A stretch of DNA of 64,000 nucleotides from Pseudomonas palleroniana (lineage in GTDB: Bacteria > Pseudomonadota > Gammaproteobacteria > Pseudomonadales > Pseudomonadaceae), in contig NZ_PYWX01000068.1 of NCBI RefSeq assembly GCF_003031675.1, positions 124,001 through 188,000 of the forward strand, written 5' to 3'. Positions 43,992 to 51,988 of this stretch are shown piece by piece. The position numbers and the translations under genes are program-made. Within the stretch, counting starts at the first letter, position 1. Each line of letters starts with the position of its first letter. The notes under the pieces are model-generated. The model was given only the letters and a program-made list of their open reading frames with translations, was not told the origin of the DNA and ran no database searches.

Positions 43992-44186
43992 TCAGTGTTG
44001 ATGGGCCTTCAACGTCGGGTCGGTGATCTGGATAACATCGCCCTGACGCCATGCGTCCGCACCGGGGGCGATGGGAGGCGCAATGATGTCGGCGCGAGCC
44101 TGCTTCTTTTCGGCGCTGTCGATACGCATACGCTGATCGCGTTCGGCAACCATGCGCGGGTCAGCCTGGCCCTCGGCGGTGACCAT
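43992..44186 (-). CDS. Hypothetical small protein, 64 residues
   Basis: Starts MVTAEGQADPRMVAERDQ; polar and charged with a short Pro-rich stretch (IIAPPIAPGADAW). It begins eight bases after the stop of the 44195-44476 gene on the same strand, so the two form an operon. The ribosome site (GGTAGCG) is weak, and the longer frame to 44288 overlaps the upstream gene. No family recognised. Confidence 0.5.
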   Translation of the reverse strand: MVTAEGQADPRMVAERDQRMRIDSAEKKQARADIIAPPIAPGADAWRQGDVIQITDPTLKAHQH

Positions 44187-44194
44187 GAACGGCG

Positions 44195-44476
44195 CTACCG
44201 AGGTTGCGGCTCGATATCCAACAGCAGATCGCCGCCGGGCAGTGGCTCGGCGTGCTGTACCACGGCACGGCAGGCGCTGCCGTGCCATTCAAAGGCAATG
44301 CTGTGGGCGTGTTTCAGTTGCGCCGGCCATGGTGGGGCGAGCCGTAGCTGGAAGCCGGGCGCCTTGTCGATCTTCTGCGCCAGGCACTCGGTGGTGAGTG
44401 CATTGACCCCGAACAGCGTGTCCAGCAGGTATTCAATTGTGATCGGCTGCTGCGCCGTATCCATAGCGTTCGACAT
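44195..44476 (-). CDS. Hypothetical small protein, 93 residues
   Basis: The ATG has GAGGAA seven bases upstream. Contains TIEYLLDTLFGVNALTTE and a hydrophobic/aromatic middle (GFQLRLAPPWPAQLKHAHS), with one or two Cys. No signal peptide. First gene of the pair with 43992-44186 and divergent from the formaldehyde-dehydrogenase-like gene at 44699. No family recognised. Confidence 0.6.
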   Translation of the reverse strand: MSNAMDTAQQPITIEYLLDTLFGVNALTTECLAQKIDKAPGFQLRLAPPWPAQLKHAHSIAFEWHGSACRAVVQHAEPLPGGDLLLDIEPQPR

Positions 44477-44698
44477 AGGAGTTCCTCGTGTTATCAGCTC
44501 CAGAGGTGAAAGCAGGGAAGGCTGCCCAAACAGGAACAGAGAGACTCGGTGATGAATAATTCAGATTTTTTGAGCGTTCATCCAAAGCACCGCTCGTCAG
44601 ACTTGATGCGATTTTCTTGAACATACGAATTGCTCTCCCGGACAGATTGAACATGTGCTGACGAAAACTTCTTTTCGTCTTGCCTCTGGGAGAACGCA

Positions 44699-45838
44699 AT
44701 GAAAGCCATCGTTTATAACGGCCCTCGTGACGTCAGCGTGCAAAACGTTCCGGATGCCAAAATCGAGAAACCCACCGATATTCTGGTGCGAGTCACCACC
44801 ACCAATATCTGCGGATCTGATCTTCACATGTATGAAGGTCGGACATCCTTTGAAACGGGAAGGGTGTTTGGCCACGAGAACCTGGGGGAGGTCATTGAAA
44901 TTGGCTCTGGTGTAGATCGAGTCAAGGTCGGTGACCGGGTGTGCTTGCCTTTCAATATCGGCTGCGGGTTCTGTGAAAATTGTGAAAAAGGCCTGACCGG
45001 GTTCTGCCTGACGGCTAATCCGGGCACTGCGGGCGCTGCCTATGGGTTCGCCGACATGGGGCCTTATCAGGGCGGCCAGGCAGAATTGCTGCGGGTGCCG
45101 TATGGCGATTTCAACTGCCTGGTGTTACCCGAAGATGCGCAAGAGCGCGAAGAAGATTACGTCATGCTCTCCGATATCTTCCCGACAGGCTGGCACGCCA
45201 CTGAATTAACCGGCCTGTTGCCGGGCGAAAGCATTGCCATCTACGGCGCCGGCCCGGTGGGCTTGATGGCCGCGCACTCAGCCATGATCAAGGGCGCATC
45301 CCAGGTGTTCGTGGTCGACAATCATCCTGATCGCTTGAAGCTGGTGGCCCAGATGGGCGCAACGCCGATCAACGCGCTTGAAAAAGAAGCCGTGGATCAG
45401 ATATTGAACCTGACCCAGGGCAAAGGTACCGATCGTGGTTGTGAGTGCGTCGGTTATCAATGCTGCGACCGCCACGGTCATGAAGCCAATCACCTGACCA
45501 TGAATAATCTTGTGGCCTCGACCAAGGCGACTGGCGGAATCGGCGTCGTCGGCGTATTCGTACCGCAAGACCCAGGGGCAAAAAATGAGCTGGCGAAGGA
45601 GGGCAAGATGGCCTTCGATTTCGGTGCATTCTGGTTCAAGGGCCAGCAGATCCGGACCGGGCAGGCCAACGTCAAAGCCTACAATCGTCGTTTGGCCGAG
45701 CTTATCCATCACGGACGTGCAAAGCCGTCGCAGATCATCTCTCATCGCCTCACACTCGCTGAAGGGCCAGAGGCCTACCAGCATTTCGACGCGCGTGACG
45801 ATGGCTGGACGAAAGTTGTGCTCAAACCCGCAGCTTAA
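44699..45838 (+). CDS. Zinc-dependent alcohol dehydrogenase, glutathione-independent formaldehyde dehydrogenase-like
   Basis: 379 residues, MDR family. Catalytic zinc ligands: Cys in TNICGSDLHM, His/Glu in FGHENLGEV. Structural zinc Cys cluster in CGFCENCEKGLTGFC. Coenzyme motif GAGPVGLMAA and NAD-selecting VVDNHPDRL. The large insertion RGCECVGYQCCDRHGHE is typical of the glutathione-independent formaldehyde dehydrogenase group. GGGAG lies upstream of the ATG. Probable aldehyde-detoxifying enzyme of the stress island; true substrate not shown by sequence. Confidence 0.9.
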   Translation: MKAIVYNGPRDVSVQNVPDAKIEKPTDILVRVTTTNICGSDLHMYEGRTSFETGRVFGHENLGEVIEIGSGVDRVKVGDRVCLPFNIGCGFCENCEKGLTGFCLTANPGTAGAAYGFADMGPYQGGQAELLRVPYGDFNCLVLPEDAQEREEDYVMLSDIFPTGWHATELTGLLPGESIAIYGAGPVGLMAAHSAMIKGASQVFVVDNHPDRLKLVAQMGATPINALEKEAVDQILNLTQGKGTDRGCECVGYQCCDRHGHEANHLTMNNLVASTKATGGIGVVGVFVPQDPGAKNELAKEGKMAFDFGAFWFKGQQIRTGQANVKAYNRRLAELIHHGRAKPSQIISHRLTLAEGPEAYQHFDARDDGWTKVVLKPAA

Positions 45839-45875
45839 GCAGGGGGCAGGGCACACTGATTACGGGAGAACGATC

Positions 45876-46028
45876 ATGAAAAAGCTCTATCTGTGTTTAG
45901 GCTTGTGCAGCGTATTTATGCTTCATGGGTGCTTTGACAATGCCGATAATGCGACGAAGAAAAACACCAGTGGAACCAAGTCTTCTGTGCAGATGCAGGA
46001 GGGCAAGGCAGACGAGAGCAAACAATAG
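45876..46028 (+). CDS. Small lipoprotein, 50 residues
   Basis: Signal sequence MKKLYLCLGLCSVFMLHGC ends in a lipobox LHGC, giving a mature peptide of about 32 residues beginning with the lipidated Cys, then polar (DNADNATKKNTSGTKSSVQ). GGGAGAACGATC precedes the ATG. It starts 37 bp after the dehydrogenase stop and is probably co-transcribed. Predicted outer-membrane-anchored; function unknown. Confidence 0.72.
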   Translation: MKKLYLCLGLCSVFMLHGCFDNADNATKKNTSGTKSSVQMQEGKADESKQ

Positions 46029-46045
46029 CTGGGAGGCTTCGGGCA

Positions 46046-46089
46046 ATTCTATAACTCAACTAAATAGTCATTTAGTTGAGTTATAGAAT
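46046..46089. repeat. Perfect 20-bp inverted repeat
   Basis: Arms at 46046-46065 and 46070-46089 are perfect reverse complements (left arm ATTCTATAACTCAACTAAAT) with a four-base loop AGTC. It is AT-rich and sits exactly between the lipoprotein stop and the LysR stop. It would end both transcripts as a hairpin, but it lacks a clear T-tract. Confidence 0.85.
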
Positions 46090-47054
46090 CAGCTGTTCTT
46101 GACGGGAGAGGGCACAGGATTAGATTCCGCCCTGCGAAGAGCGTTAATCAATGCACGAAGGGCGACTGACACATGACGGTGCCCGGAATAATAGAGGCAC
46201 AGTCCCGGCATTGAAGGGCACCAATCATCCAGCACGCGCTCAAGCCGGCCATCGGCCAGTGCGTCCAGTACCAGATGCTCGGGCACGAACGCGATGCCTA
46301 TGCCATCCATGGCCGCTTCGACCATAAAAGGCTGGTCGGTCAACGTGAGCGGACCGTTGACGTTGATGCTTTCCTTGCAGCCTCGGCGTTCAAATTCCCA
46401 GCGATAAATCGCGCCGCTGTCGAATCGGAACCGGATGCAGTCATGCTGATGAAGATCCCGCGGCGATTGCGGGCGTCCACGTGCTGCAAAGTAACCCGGT
46501 GATCCTACTGCGGCGAAACGTATGTCTTCAGTCAAACGAATGGCAATCATATCTTGCGGCACGGCTTCAGCCAGCCGGATGCCCGCATCGAAGCCATCGG
46601 CGGTGATATCGCTGAGTTTGCCATCAGTCACCACATCGAGGTGAATCGACGGATGCTCGCACAGGAAGCGGGCAAGCACCGGACGAAAGACCATGCGAAT
46701 AGCGCCTTCACTCGCATTGATCCTGATGGTGCCACTGGGAACCCCACGATTATCATCGGCTTCCTGCATGGCGTCGGCGATTGTAGACATCGCCGGAGAG
46801 AGCTTTTTAGCCAGGCGCTCGCCAGCCTCGGTAAACGACACGCTGCGTGTGGTTCGATTGAACAGACGCACACCCAGCCGCTGTTCAAGCGTCTTCATCG
46901 AATGGCTGACCGCCGACGGCGTTATATCCAGTTCCAACGCCGCCGCACGGAAGTTGAGATGCTTTGCCGCTGCGAGAAATACCGTCAGCGTGAAGAAATC
47001 CACGCCTTTGAGTTGATGAGCGTTGTTCATGTATTTATCAAGTATTGTGGCCAT
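46089..47054 (-). CDS. LysR-family transcriptional regulator
   Basis: 321 residues. An N-terminal winged helix-turn-helix (FFTLTVFLAAAKHLNFRAAA, LDITPSAVSHSMKTLEQRL, LFNRTTRSVSFTEAG) is followed by a periplasmic-binding-type effector domain. Divergent from the alpha/beta hydrolase at 47113, the usual arrangement with a regulated target. The start at 47054 may be eight residues long (next ATG 47030). Confidence 0.92.
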   Translation of the reverse strand: MATILDKYMNNAHQLKGVDFFTLTVFLAAAKHLNFRAAALELDITPSAVSHSMKTLEQRLGVRLFNRTTRSVSFTEAGERLAKKLSPAMSTIADAMQEADDNRGVPSGTIRINASEGAIRMVFRPVLARFLCEHPSIHLDVVTDGKLSDITADGFDAGIRLAEAVPQDMIAIRLTEDIRFAAVGSPGYFAARGRPQSPRDLHQHDCIRFRFDSGAIYRWEFERRGCKESINVNGPLTLTDQPFMVEAAMDGIGIAFVPEHLVLDALADGRLERVLDDWCPSMPGLCLYYSGHRHVSVALRALINALRRAESNPVPSPVKNS

Positions 47055-47112
47055 ATTCGCACCAGTGAGTATCCCATAAGCTGAACCTGCTCACGACTAT
47101 GGAGGCGTAAAT

Positions 47113-48090
47113 ATGTCCACGCACGGCAATTACACAGCTGAAAAACTAACCTTCAACTCCCACGGCGACAGCGTCGTCGGCGTACTTTACCGGCCTAAAG
47201 GGAAGGGACCTCATCCGGTGGTTGTACTCCTGGGGCCTTATTCGTTTTCCAAAGAACAGGCCCCGACCCAATACGCAACTCGACTTGCAGATGAAGGGTT
47301 TGCGGCGCTCGCATTCGACCCCCGTACCGTCGGTGAAAGTGGAGGAATGCCGCGGCGCCTGGAAAACCCGAAGATGAAAAACGAAGACGTCGTATCGGCG
47401 CTGGATCACTTGCTCACGCGCCTGGATATCGACCGCAAACGCGTGTTCCTGCTGGGTATTTGCCAGGGCGGGCCCGAAATGCTGGACATCGCCTCTTATG
47501 ACGACCGGATAAGCGCCGTTGCATCCATCACGGGTTATTACCGCGACCGTGAAACCGACCTGTTCATGCTCGCAGCCGGCGTCAGCGAAAATCCGTTTGA
47601 CCCGGCGACCGCACCCACGACTGAGCAATTGGAAGCATTGCTCGCCGCACGACTGGAGCGTGCGCGTGATGCCAAGCGGCGCTACGAAACCACCGGTGAA
47701 GTCGTCTACCAGCCGCTGGTCTGTGCGGAACTGGGCGATCCGGTACTCGGCTCCGACGCAGGTCTACCAGGCCCATTAGTGTGGAGCTGGTATGGCCCAT
47801 GGACGCTCAAAGGCTGGGAAAACCGCTATGCAATCATGAGTGACCTGGACCATTTCGATTACACCACGGTGCCAGGCGTAGCCAAACTCAAGAAGCCGGC
47901 ACTTGTAGTGCATTCGGACACCTGCATGAACCCGGCGGCAGCACGTCGACATTTTGAATCTATTCCCACCGCAGACAAAAAACTGATCTGGGAGAACGGT
48001 ACTCATCATTTCCAATATTACGAACAGCCTGATGTGGTTGATCGTACGGTGGGTCACGTTGTTGATTGGTTTCAAGAGTACTCGCATTGA
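47113..48090 (+). CDS. Alpha/beta hydrolase (dienelactone hydrolase-like)
   Basis: 325 residues. N-terminal GDSVVGVLYRPKGKGPHPVV, catalytic-elbow segment VFLLGICQGGPEMLDIAS where the nucleophile position is Cys in GICQGG rather than Ser, and a late His in ENGTHHFQYYE. A Cys nucleophile is typical of dienelactone hydrolases. A good GGAGG site precedes the ATG. Divergent from the LysR regulator, which probably controls it. Substrate unknown. Confidence 0.82.
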   Translation: MSTHGNYTAEKLTFNSHGDSVVGVLYRPKGKGPHPVVVLLGPYSFSKEQAPTQYATRLADEGFAALAFDPRTVGESGGMPRRLENPKMKNEDVVSALDHLLTRLDIDRKRVFLLGICQGGPEMLDIASYDDRISAVASITGYYRDRETDLFMLAAGVSENPFDPATAPTTEQLEALLAARLERARDAKRRYETTGEVVYQPLVCAELGDPVLGSDAGLPGPLVWSWYGPWTLKGWENRYAIMSDLDHFDYTTVPGVAKLKKPALVVHSDTCMNPAAARRHFESIPTADKKLIWENGTHHFQYYEQPDVVDRTVGHVVDWFQEYSH

Positions 48091-48509
48091 TTCCTGGGAT
48101 GGTATGAAGCGAGCGTAATGTGCCGGAAGGGAATCCGGCGCGTTGGCGGAATGCCGTTTTGCGGGTGGCAGTATTGGATGAAAAGCATTGGGAGAGTCCC
48201 TGGTGAGATGTTCTGATGGTTCGCATAATGTATATTATGTTAAATGATGTATCCGAACGGAACTTCCCTCCAGCTATCCATTGCCACTAACCCCCCCCGT
48301 ATGAACCTTGAAACCAAAACGATGCTGGGATGCTGGGATGGTTAGAGTATTCCCGTGCCGTTATGCGACTCGTCATGTGACTGGCAACCGCTTTAGTTGC
48401 GCAAACGGGATGCCAGTCCGAAGATATCGACAGTGGCCCGTGTTACGTCGAGCGCGAGAGTCAATAGCGTCGAGGGCAGCAACAATACGGGAAGACCTCA
48501 CGAAAATGC
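48091..48509. other. Intergenic stretch without a recognised gene
   Basis: 419 bp between convergent genes. It contains an AT-rich inverted repeat CATAAT/ATTATG around 48225-48240 and a run of eight or nine C near 48290. The ORF at 48308-48685 overlaps the AraC gene in antisense and is not supported. Nothing else seen. Confidence 0.5.
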
Positions 48510-49328
48510 TCAAATCGCCGCCCGCAACTCACGTGGTGACAGGCCATAGTGTGAGCGAAAGCGAACAGCAAAACGTGAGGCCGAGGCGTAACCGCAGGCA
48601 CCGGCGATTTCACCGATCGGGCGAGAAGTTGTTTGCAACCGTTGTAATGCTGTCGACAGTCGAACGCCCTCCAAAATATTCCTGAAACTATTACCCTCTT
48701 TCGCCAGTTGGCGGCGTAATGTCGACTCACCCAGGTTCATGTGTTGTGCGATGCTTGCGACCGTCCAGTCTCTCTCCGGACTGGCCATTACCAGTTGCTG
48801 CACACGTTCACACAGTGGATCGTTGCGTCCCATCAGCAGAGATCCGATCTGGCCGCCAAGGCATAGGCTCAGAAGAACCGCTTCCCCATAATGTGTGCAT
48901 AGTGCCTGCGGGGCGTTCCCATTGATGGCGGCCAACAACTGCTCCCATGCCTGGGTTGTGTGCCTGTCCAGAGGAACGCATAGATCGGTCTTCAGTACAC
49001 CACGACAGCTCATAATCTGCTGGCTATATCGGGTAATGAAGTTACGCAATGTCGAGACGGGAAAGGTCACCGCATCGGCGATGTAGTGACCGTGAGGGCC
49101 GGGGAAGTTGGAGATACCAAGTTCGCGCCCGGCCGGCATCAGAATCAGATGATGAGGCCCTGCGCGCATCTCCCGATCATCCCATTGCAACAGTTTTTCC
49201 CCCTGTCGCACTCGACACAAGGTGGTCACAAACACCGGCACCCTTGGCAAGGTGAGGGGTTGTCGCGCCCGTATGACACATGCATCGATAATGTTTTCCC
49301 GGTGCTGTATGCCGTCACAAGGGCGCAT
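48510..49328 (-). CDS. AraC-family transcriptional regulator
   Basis: 272 residues. The N-terminal cupin-like sensor (LLQWDDREMRAGPHHLILMP) is followed by two helix-turn-helix units (WTVASIAQHMNLGESTLRRQ and PIGEIAGACGYASASRFAVR) and the AraC tail HYGLSPRELR. It is five bases downstream of the PEBP gene on the same strand, so the two are likely co-transcribed. Effector unknown. Confidence 0.9.
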   Translation of the reverse strand: MRPCDGIQHRENIIDACVIRARQPLTLPRVPVFVTTLCRVRQGEKLLQWDDREMRAGPHHLILMPAGRELGISNFPGPHGHYIADAVTFPVSTLRNFITRYSQQIMSCRGVLKTDLCVPLDRHTTQAWEQLLAAINGNAPQALCTHYGEAVLLSLCLGGQIGSLLMGRNDPLCERVQQLVMASPERDWTVASIAQHMNLGESTLRRQLAKEGNSFRNILEGVRLSTALQRLQTTSRPIGEIAGACGYASASRFAVRFRSHYGLSPRELRAAI

Positions 49329-49333
49329 CGTTC

Positions 49334-49873
49334 TTAACGTCCGTAAGTTGAAGTAATGGTCGCTTTGGCCAGGACGTTAGCGTTGAGCATGTAACCTACC
49401 AAGGCTCCGCTGGCTTGGTTGTCGAGCGGTAGTTTATCGGCTTTCAATGCCCATACGGTGAATTGATAGCGATGGGGTTTATCTCCGACAGGTGGGCAAG
49501 CTCCACCAAACCCCGGCTGACCATAATCGGTTCGCCCTTGTACTGCACCGACGGGCAGGTTCGCCCCCACTCCTCTTGGCAAGCTATGGGTGGAAGCTGG
49601 CAGGTTAAACACCGTCCAATGCCACCAACCGCTGCCGGTTGGCGCATCGGGATCGTAAACGGTGATCGCGTAGCTTTTAGTACTTGTGGGGGCGTTTATC
49701 CAGGAAAGCTCAGGAGAAGTGTTGCCACCTTCGCAACCGAAGCCCTGGAACACTTCGCGACTGGTCAGCGGGCGATTATCAGCAATATCCCGGCTGGTCA
49801 GTACGAAATCGGCAGCGTATCCACTGAATGTTACTGCCATGGAAAGTGCAGGCAGGATTAATCTGATTTTCAT
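49334..49873 (-). CDS. YbhB/YbcL-type PEBP (Raf kinase inhibitor-like) secreted protein
   Basis: 179 residues with a signal peptide (MKIRLILPALSMAVTFSGYA). PEBP signatures: ELSWINAPTSTKSYAITVYD with PDAPTGSGWWHWTVFNLP (ligand pocket Asp-Pro/His) and GGACPPVGDKPHRYQFTVWAL. Predicted periplasmic ligand-binding fold; the bacterial ligand is unknown. Upstream neighbour in the likely operon with the AraC regulator. Confidence 0.93.
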   Translation of the reverse strand: MKIRLILPALSMAVTFSGYAADFVLTSRDIADNRPLTSREVFQGFGCEGGNTSPELSWINAPTSTKSYAITVYDPDAPTGSGWWHWTVFNLPASTHSLPRGVGANLPVGAVQGRTDYGQPGFGGACPPVGDKPHRYQFTVWALKADKLPLDNQASGALVGYMLNANVLAKATITSTYGR

Positions 49874-50366
49874 CGCGACTCCATCTGAGTCTTAAAGTGA
49901 AGCTCTAGTCTAGGTTGAGCAAAGAGTGGTTACTGTGCCGAAATGCTCGATAACAGTGCTGAAATGCTCAGTTGCTCAGGCGAACAATTGAATCTCGACC
50001 TGTGTTGGCCAGACGTTTACGGGCTTCCATCGTCCAAAAGAGTTGTTTGCGATTCGGTTATCGCACGATAGGTTCCTCCCCCTCCTCCTGAAGCTTAAAC
50101 AGATGCATCTCTGCGCTCGCGACAATCGGCTCGACGTAGGCCGATGGCAATACGGATGCGCGGGGACAATAGAGACCCTTGAGCTATCGGGAACTCAGCG
50201 AGTGGATTGTCCATTGGTGGTCAGGACATCTCTATGACAACATCTGCGTTGCTATAGGATCCGGGATACTGGCCTCCCCCGCCCTTCATCCGATTCACCC
50301 CCGCATCCCCCTGTGGCACGTCGCATGCTTGCCTGACCCTGGCCTGTCCACATGGAGTACGAGTGA
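49874..50366. other. Intergenic stretch, 493 bp
   Basis: Separates the divergent PEBP and chemoreceptor genes. Only weak short ORFs (50043-50237, 50179-50430) without ribosome sites. Presumed to hold both promoters; no clear site recognised. Confidence 0.5.
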
Positions 50367-51863
50367 ATGCCTGCGCAAACCCGTTTCATCAAGCATTACC
50401 AGAAAGCCGACCGCATCATGCTCGCTGTGATCTGGCTGATGGCCCTGTTTTCACTGGGCCTGGCGTTTTGGCACGACACGTTGCTTCAAACGCTGTTCGT
50501 GGGTGTCGGCACCAGCGTGGTGCTGACCTTGGCCTATCGGGTCATCGGCGGCACACGCCTGATGCGTTGTGCGCTTGGCGTTGGCCTGATGATCATGGCG
50601 GCGCTGCACATCAACCAGGCCCAGGGAGTCATCGAATCGCACTTCGGTATCTTCGCGCTGCTGGCGGTGCTGACCGTCTACCGCGATTGGCTGCCGATCC
50701 TGGTGGCCGCCGTGACCATCGCGGTGCACCACGTGGTGTTTCATGCCTTGCAGCACCAGGGCTTTCCGGTATTTGTGATGGAACATCACGGCGGCTGGAA
50801 CATGATCTTCGTCCATGCGTTATACGTGGTCATGGAGACGATCGCCCTGCTCTACCTTGCCGTGCACAGCCAGCGCGAAGCGGTAGAGAGCCAGGAAATG
50901 CTCGAAAAGATGCTGGCCGTCACCACCCAGTTCAACGATGGATCCGCCACGGGTAAGGCGGAAACAGCCCACGTGCCCCTGGCTACCCGCTTCGATCACT
51001 TCCTGACGCAGATCACCGGCCTGATCGACGGCGTCGCCCGCGACTCCCACGGCCTCGGCCAACTCGGCCAGGAACTAGCCCACGCCAGCGGCACTCTGGA
51101 AACCGGCGCACGCCACCAGCTGGCGGAAATCGTGCAAATGACCGGTTCCATGCAACGTATGGAAGACGCCACGGGCCATATCGCCGTGCATGTGGAACAT
51201 GCCGTCGAGCACGCGGCTCAAGCCAGCCGGCAGGTTATTCGCGGCCAGGAAAGCGTTGGCCGGGCCCAACAGGAAATAACCCAACTCGCCACCCGCCTCC
51301 ACGACACCAACGAGACGGTCCAGGAACTGGCCGTACAAGCCGAACAGATCGGCTCGGTGCTGGAGGTCATCAGCAGCATCGCCAACCAGACCAACCTGCT
51401 GGCGCTCAACGCCGCCATTGAGGCCGCCCGTGCGGGTGAGCAAGGCCGTGGGTTTGCCGTCGTCGCCGATGAGGTTCGTAACCTGGCGCAACGCACGGCG
51501 CTATCCACCCAGGAGATCAAGACTATTATTGAGGGGTTGCAACACGGCAGCCGGCGGGCGGCGCAAGCCATGCACGACAGCCGCCAAGGCGTGGAACGGT
51601 GCGTGGAAGACAGCCAGCTGGCAGTCGAGATGCTACGTGCGGTGGGCAACGATATCTCGCAGATTGATCAGTTGAATGGGCGGATCGTATCGACCACCCA
51701 AGAGCAATCCACGGCGAATGTGGAGATCGTGGGACGGCTGCAATCGGTGCAGAACATTGCGCAGAACACCGCGCTGGATGTGGAAACGCTGGCCAGGAGC
51801 AGTCAGCAGTTGCCACCGATTGCGGTGCGGCTGGATGCGCTGGGGCGCCGGTTTCATAAGTGA
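50367..51863 (+). CDS. Methyl-accepting chemotaxis protein with histidine-rich membrane sensor
   Basis: 498 residues. The N-terminal 175 residues form about six membrane helices with almost no periplasmic domain; conserved-looking histidines cluster in and around them (IESHFGIFALLAVLTVYRDW, IAVHHVVFHALQHQGFP, VMEHHGGWNMIFVHALYV). The cytoplasmic part has the signalling tip NQTNLLALNAAIEAARAGEQ and adaptation helices, no HAMP obvious. The His pattern suggests a bound metal or heme, or sensing of the membrane or redox state (inference). No CheR-tether pentapeptide. Confidence 0.88.
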   Translation: MPAQTRFIKHYQKADRIMLAVIWLMALFSLGLAFWHDTLLQTLFVGVGTSVVLTLAYRVIGGTRLMRCALGVGLMIMAALHINQAQGVIESHFGIFALLAVLTVYRDWLPILVAAVTIAVHHVVFHALQHQGFPVFVMEHHGGWNMIFVHALYVVMETIALLYLAVHSQREAVESQEMLEKMLAVTTQFNDGSATGKAETAHVPLATRFDHFLTQITGLIDGVARDSHGLGQLGQELAHASGTLETGARHQLAEIVQMTGSMQRMEDATGHIAVHVEHAVEHAAQASRQVIRGQESVGRAQQEITQLATRLHDTNETVQELAVQAEQIGSVLEVISSIANQTNLLALNAAIEAARAGEQGRGFAVVADEVRNLAQRTALSTQEIKTIIEGLQHGSRRAAQAMHDSRQGVERCVEDSQLAVEMLRAVGNDISQIDQLNGRIVSTTQEQSTANVEIVGRLQSVQNIAQNTALDVETLARSSQQLPPIAVRLDALGRRFHK

Positions 51864-51988
51864 GTTGAGCCTGAACCGGTGTCCGGTTCCGTCTGCGTTA
51901 AGCTATAGAGGCGATAGATAAATGCAGTCGTGTGGCTAGTAGCCATCTGCTACTGTTCCAGCCAGACACAGGCTAAACGAGAGAGATC

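Noticed and set aside
43990..44290. Full-length 98-residue ORF 43992-44288
   Set aside because: Its first 34 codons overlap the better-supported gene 44195-44476; the ATG at 44186 is preferred.
46046..46089. The 20-bp palindrome as the end of an insertion sequence
   Set aside because: No transposase, target-site duplication or second element end was seen nearby.
48308..48685. 125-residue + strand ORF before and over the AraC gene
   Set aside because: Antisense to the 3' end of a clear AraC gene, with no ribosome site or domain.
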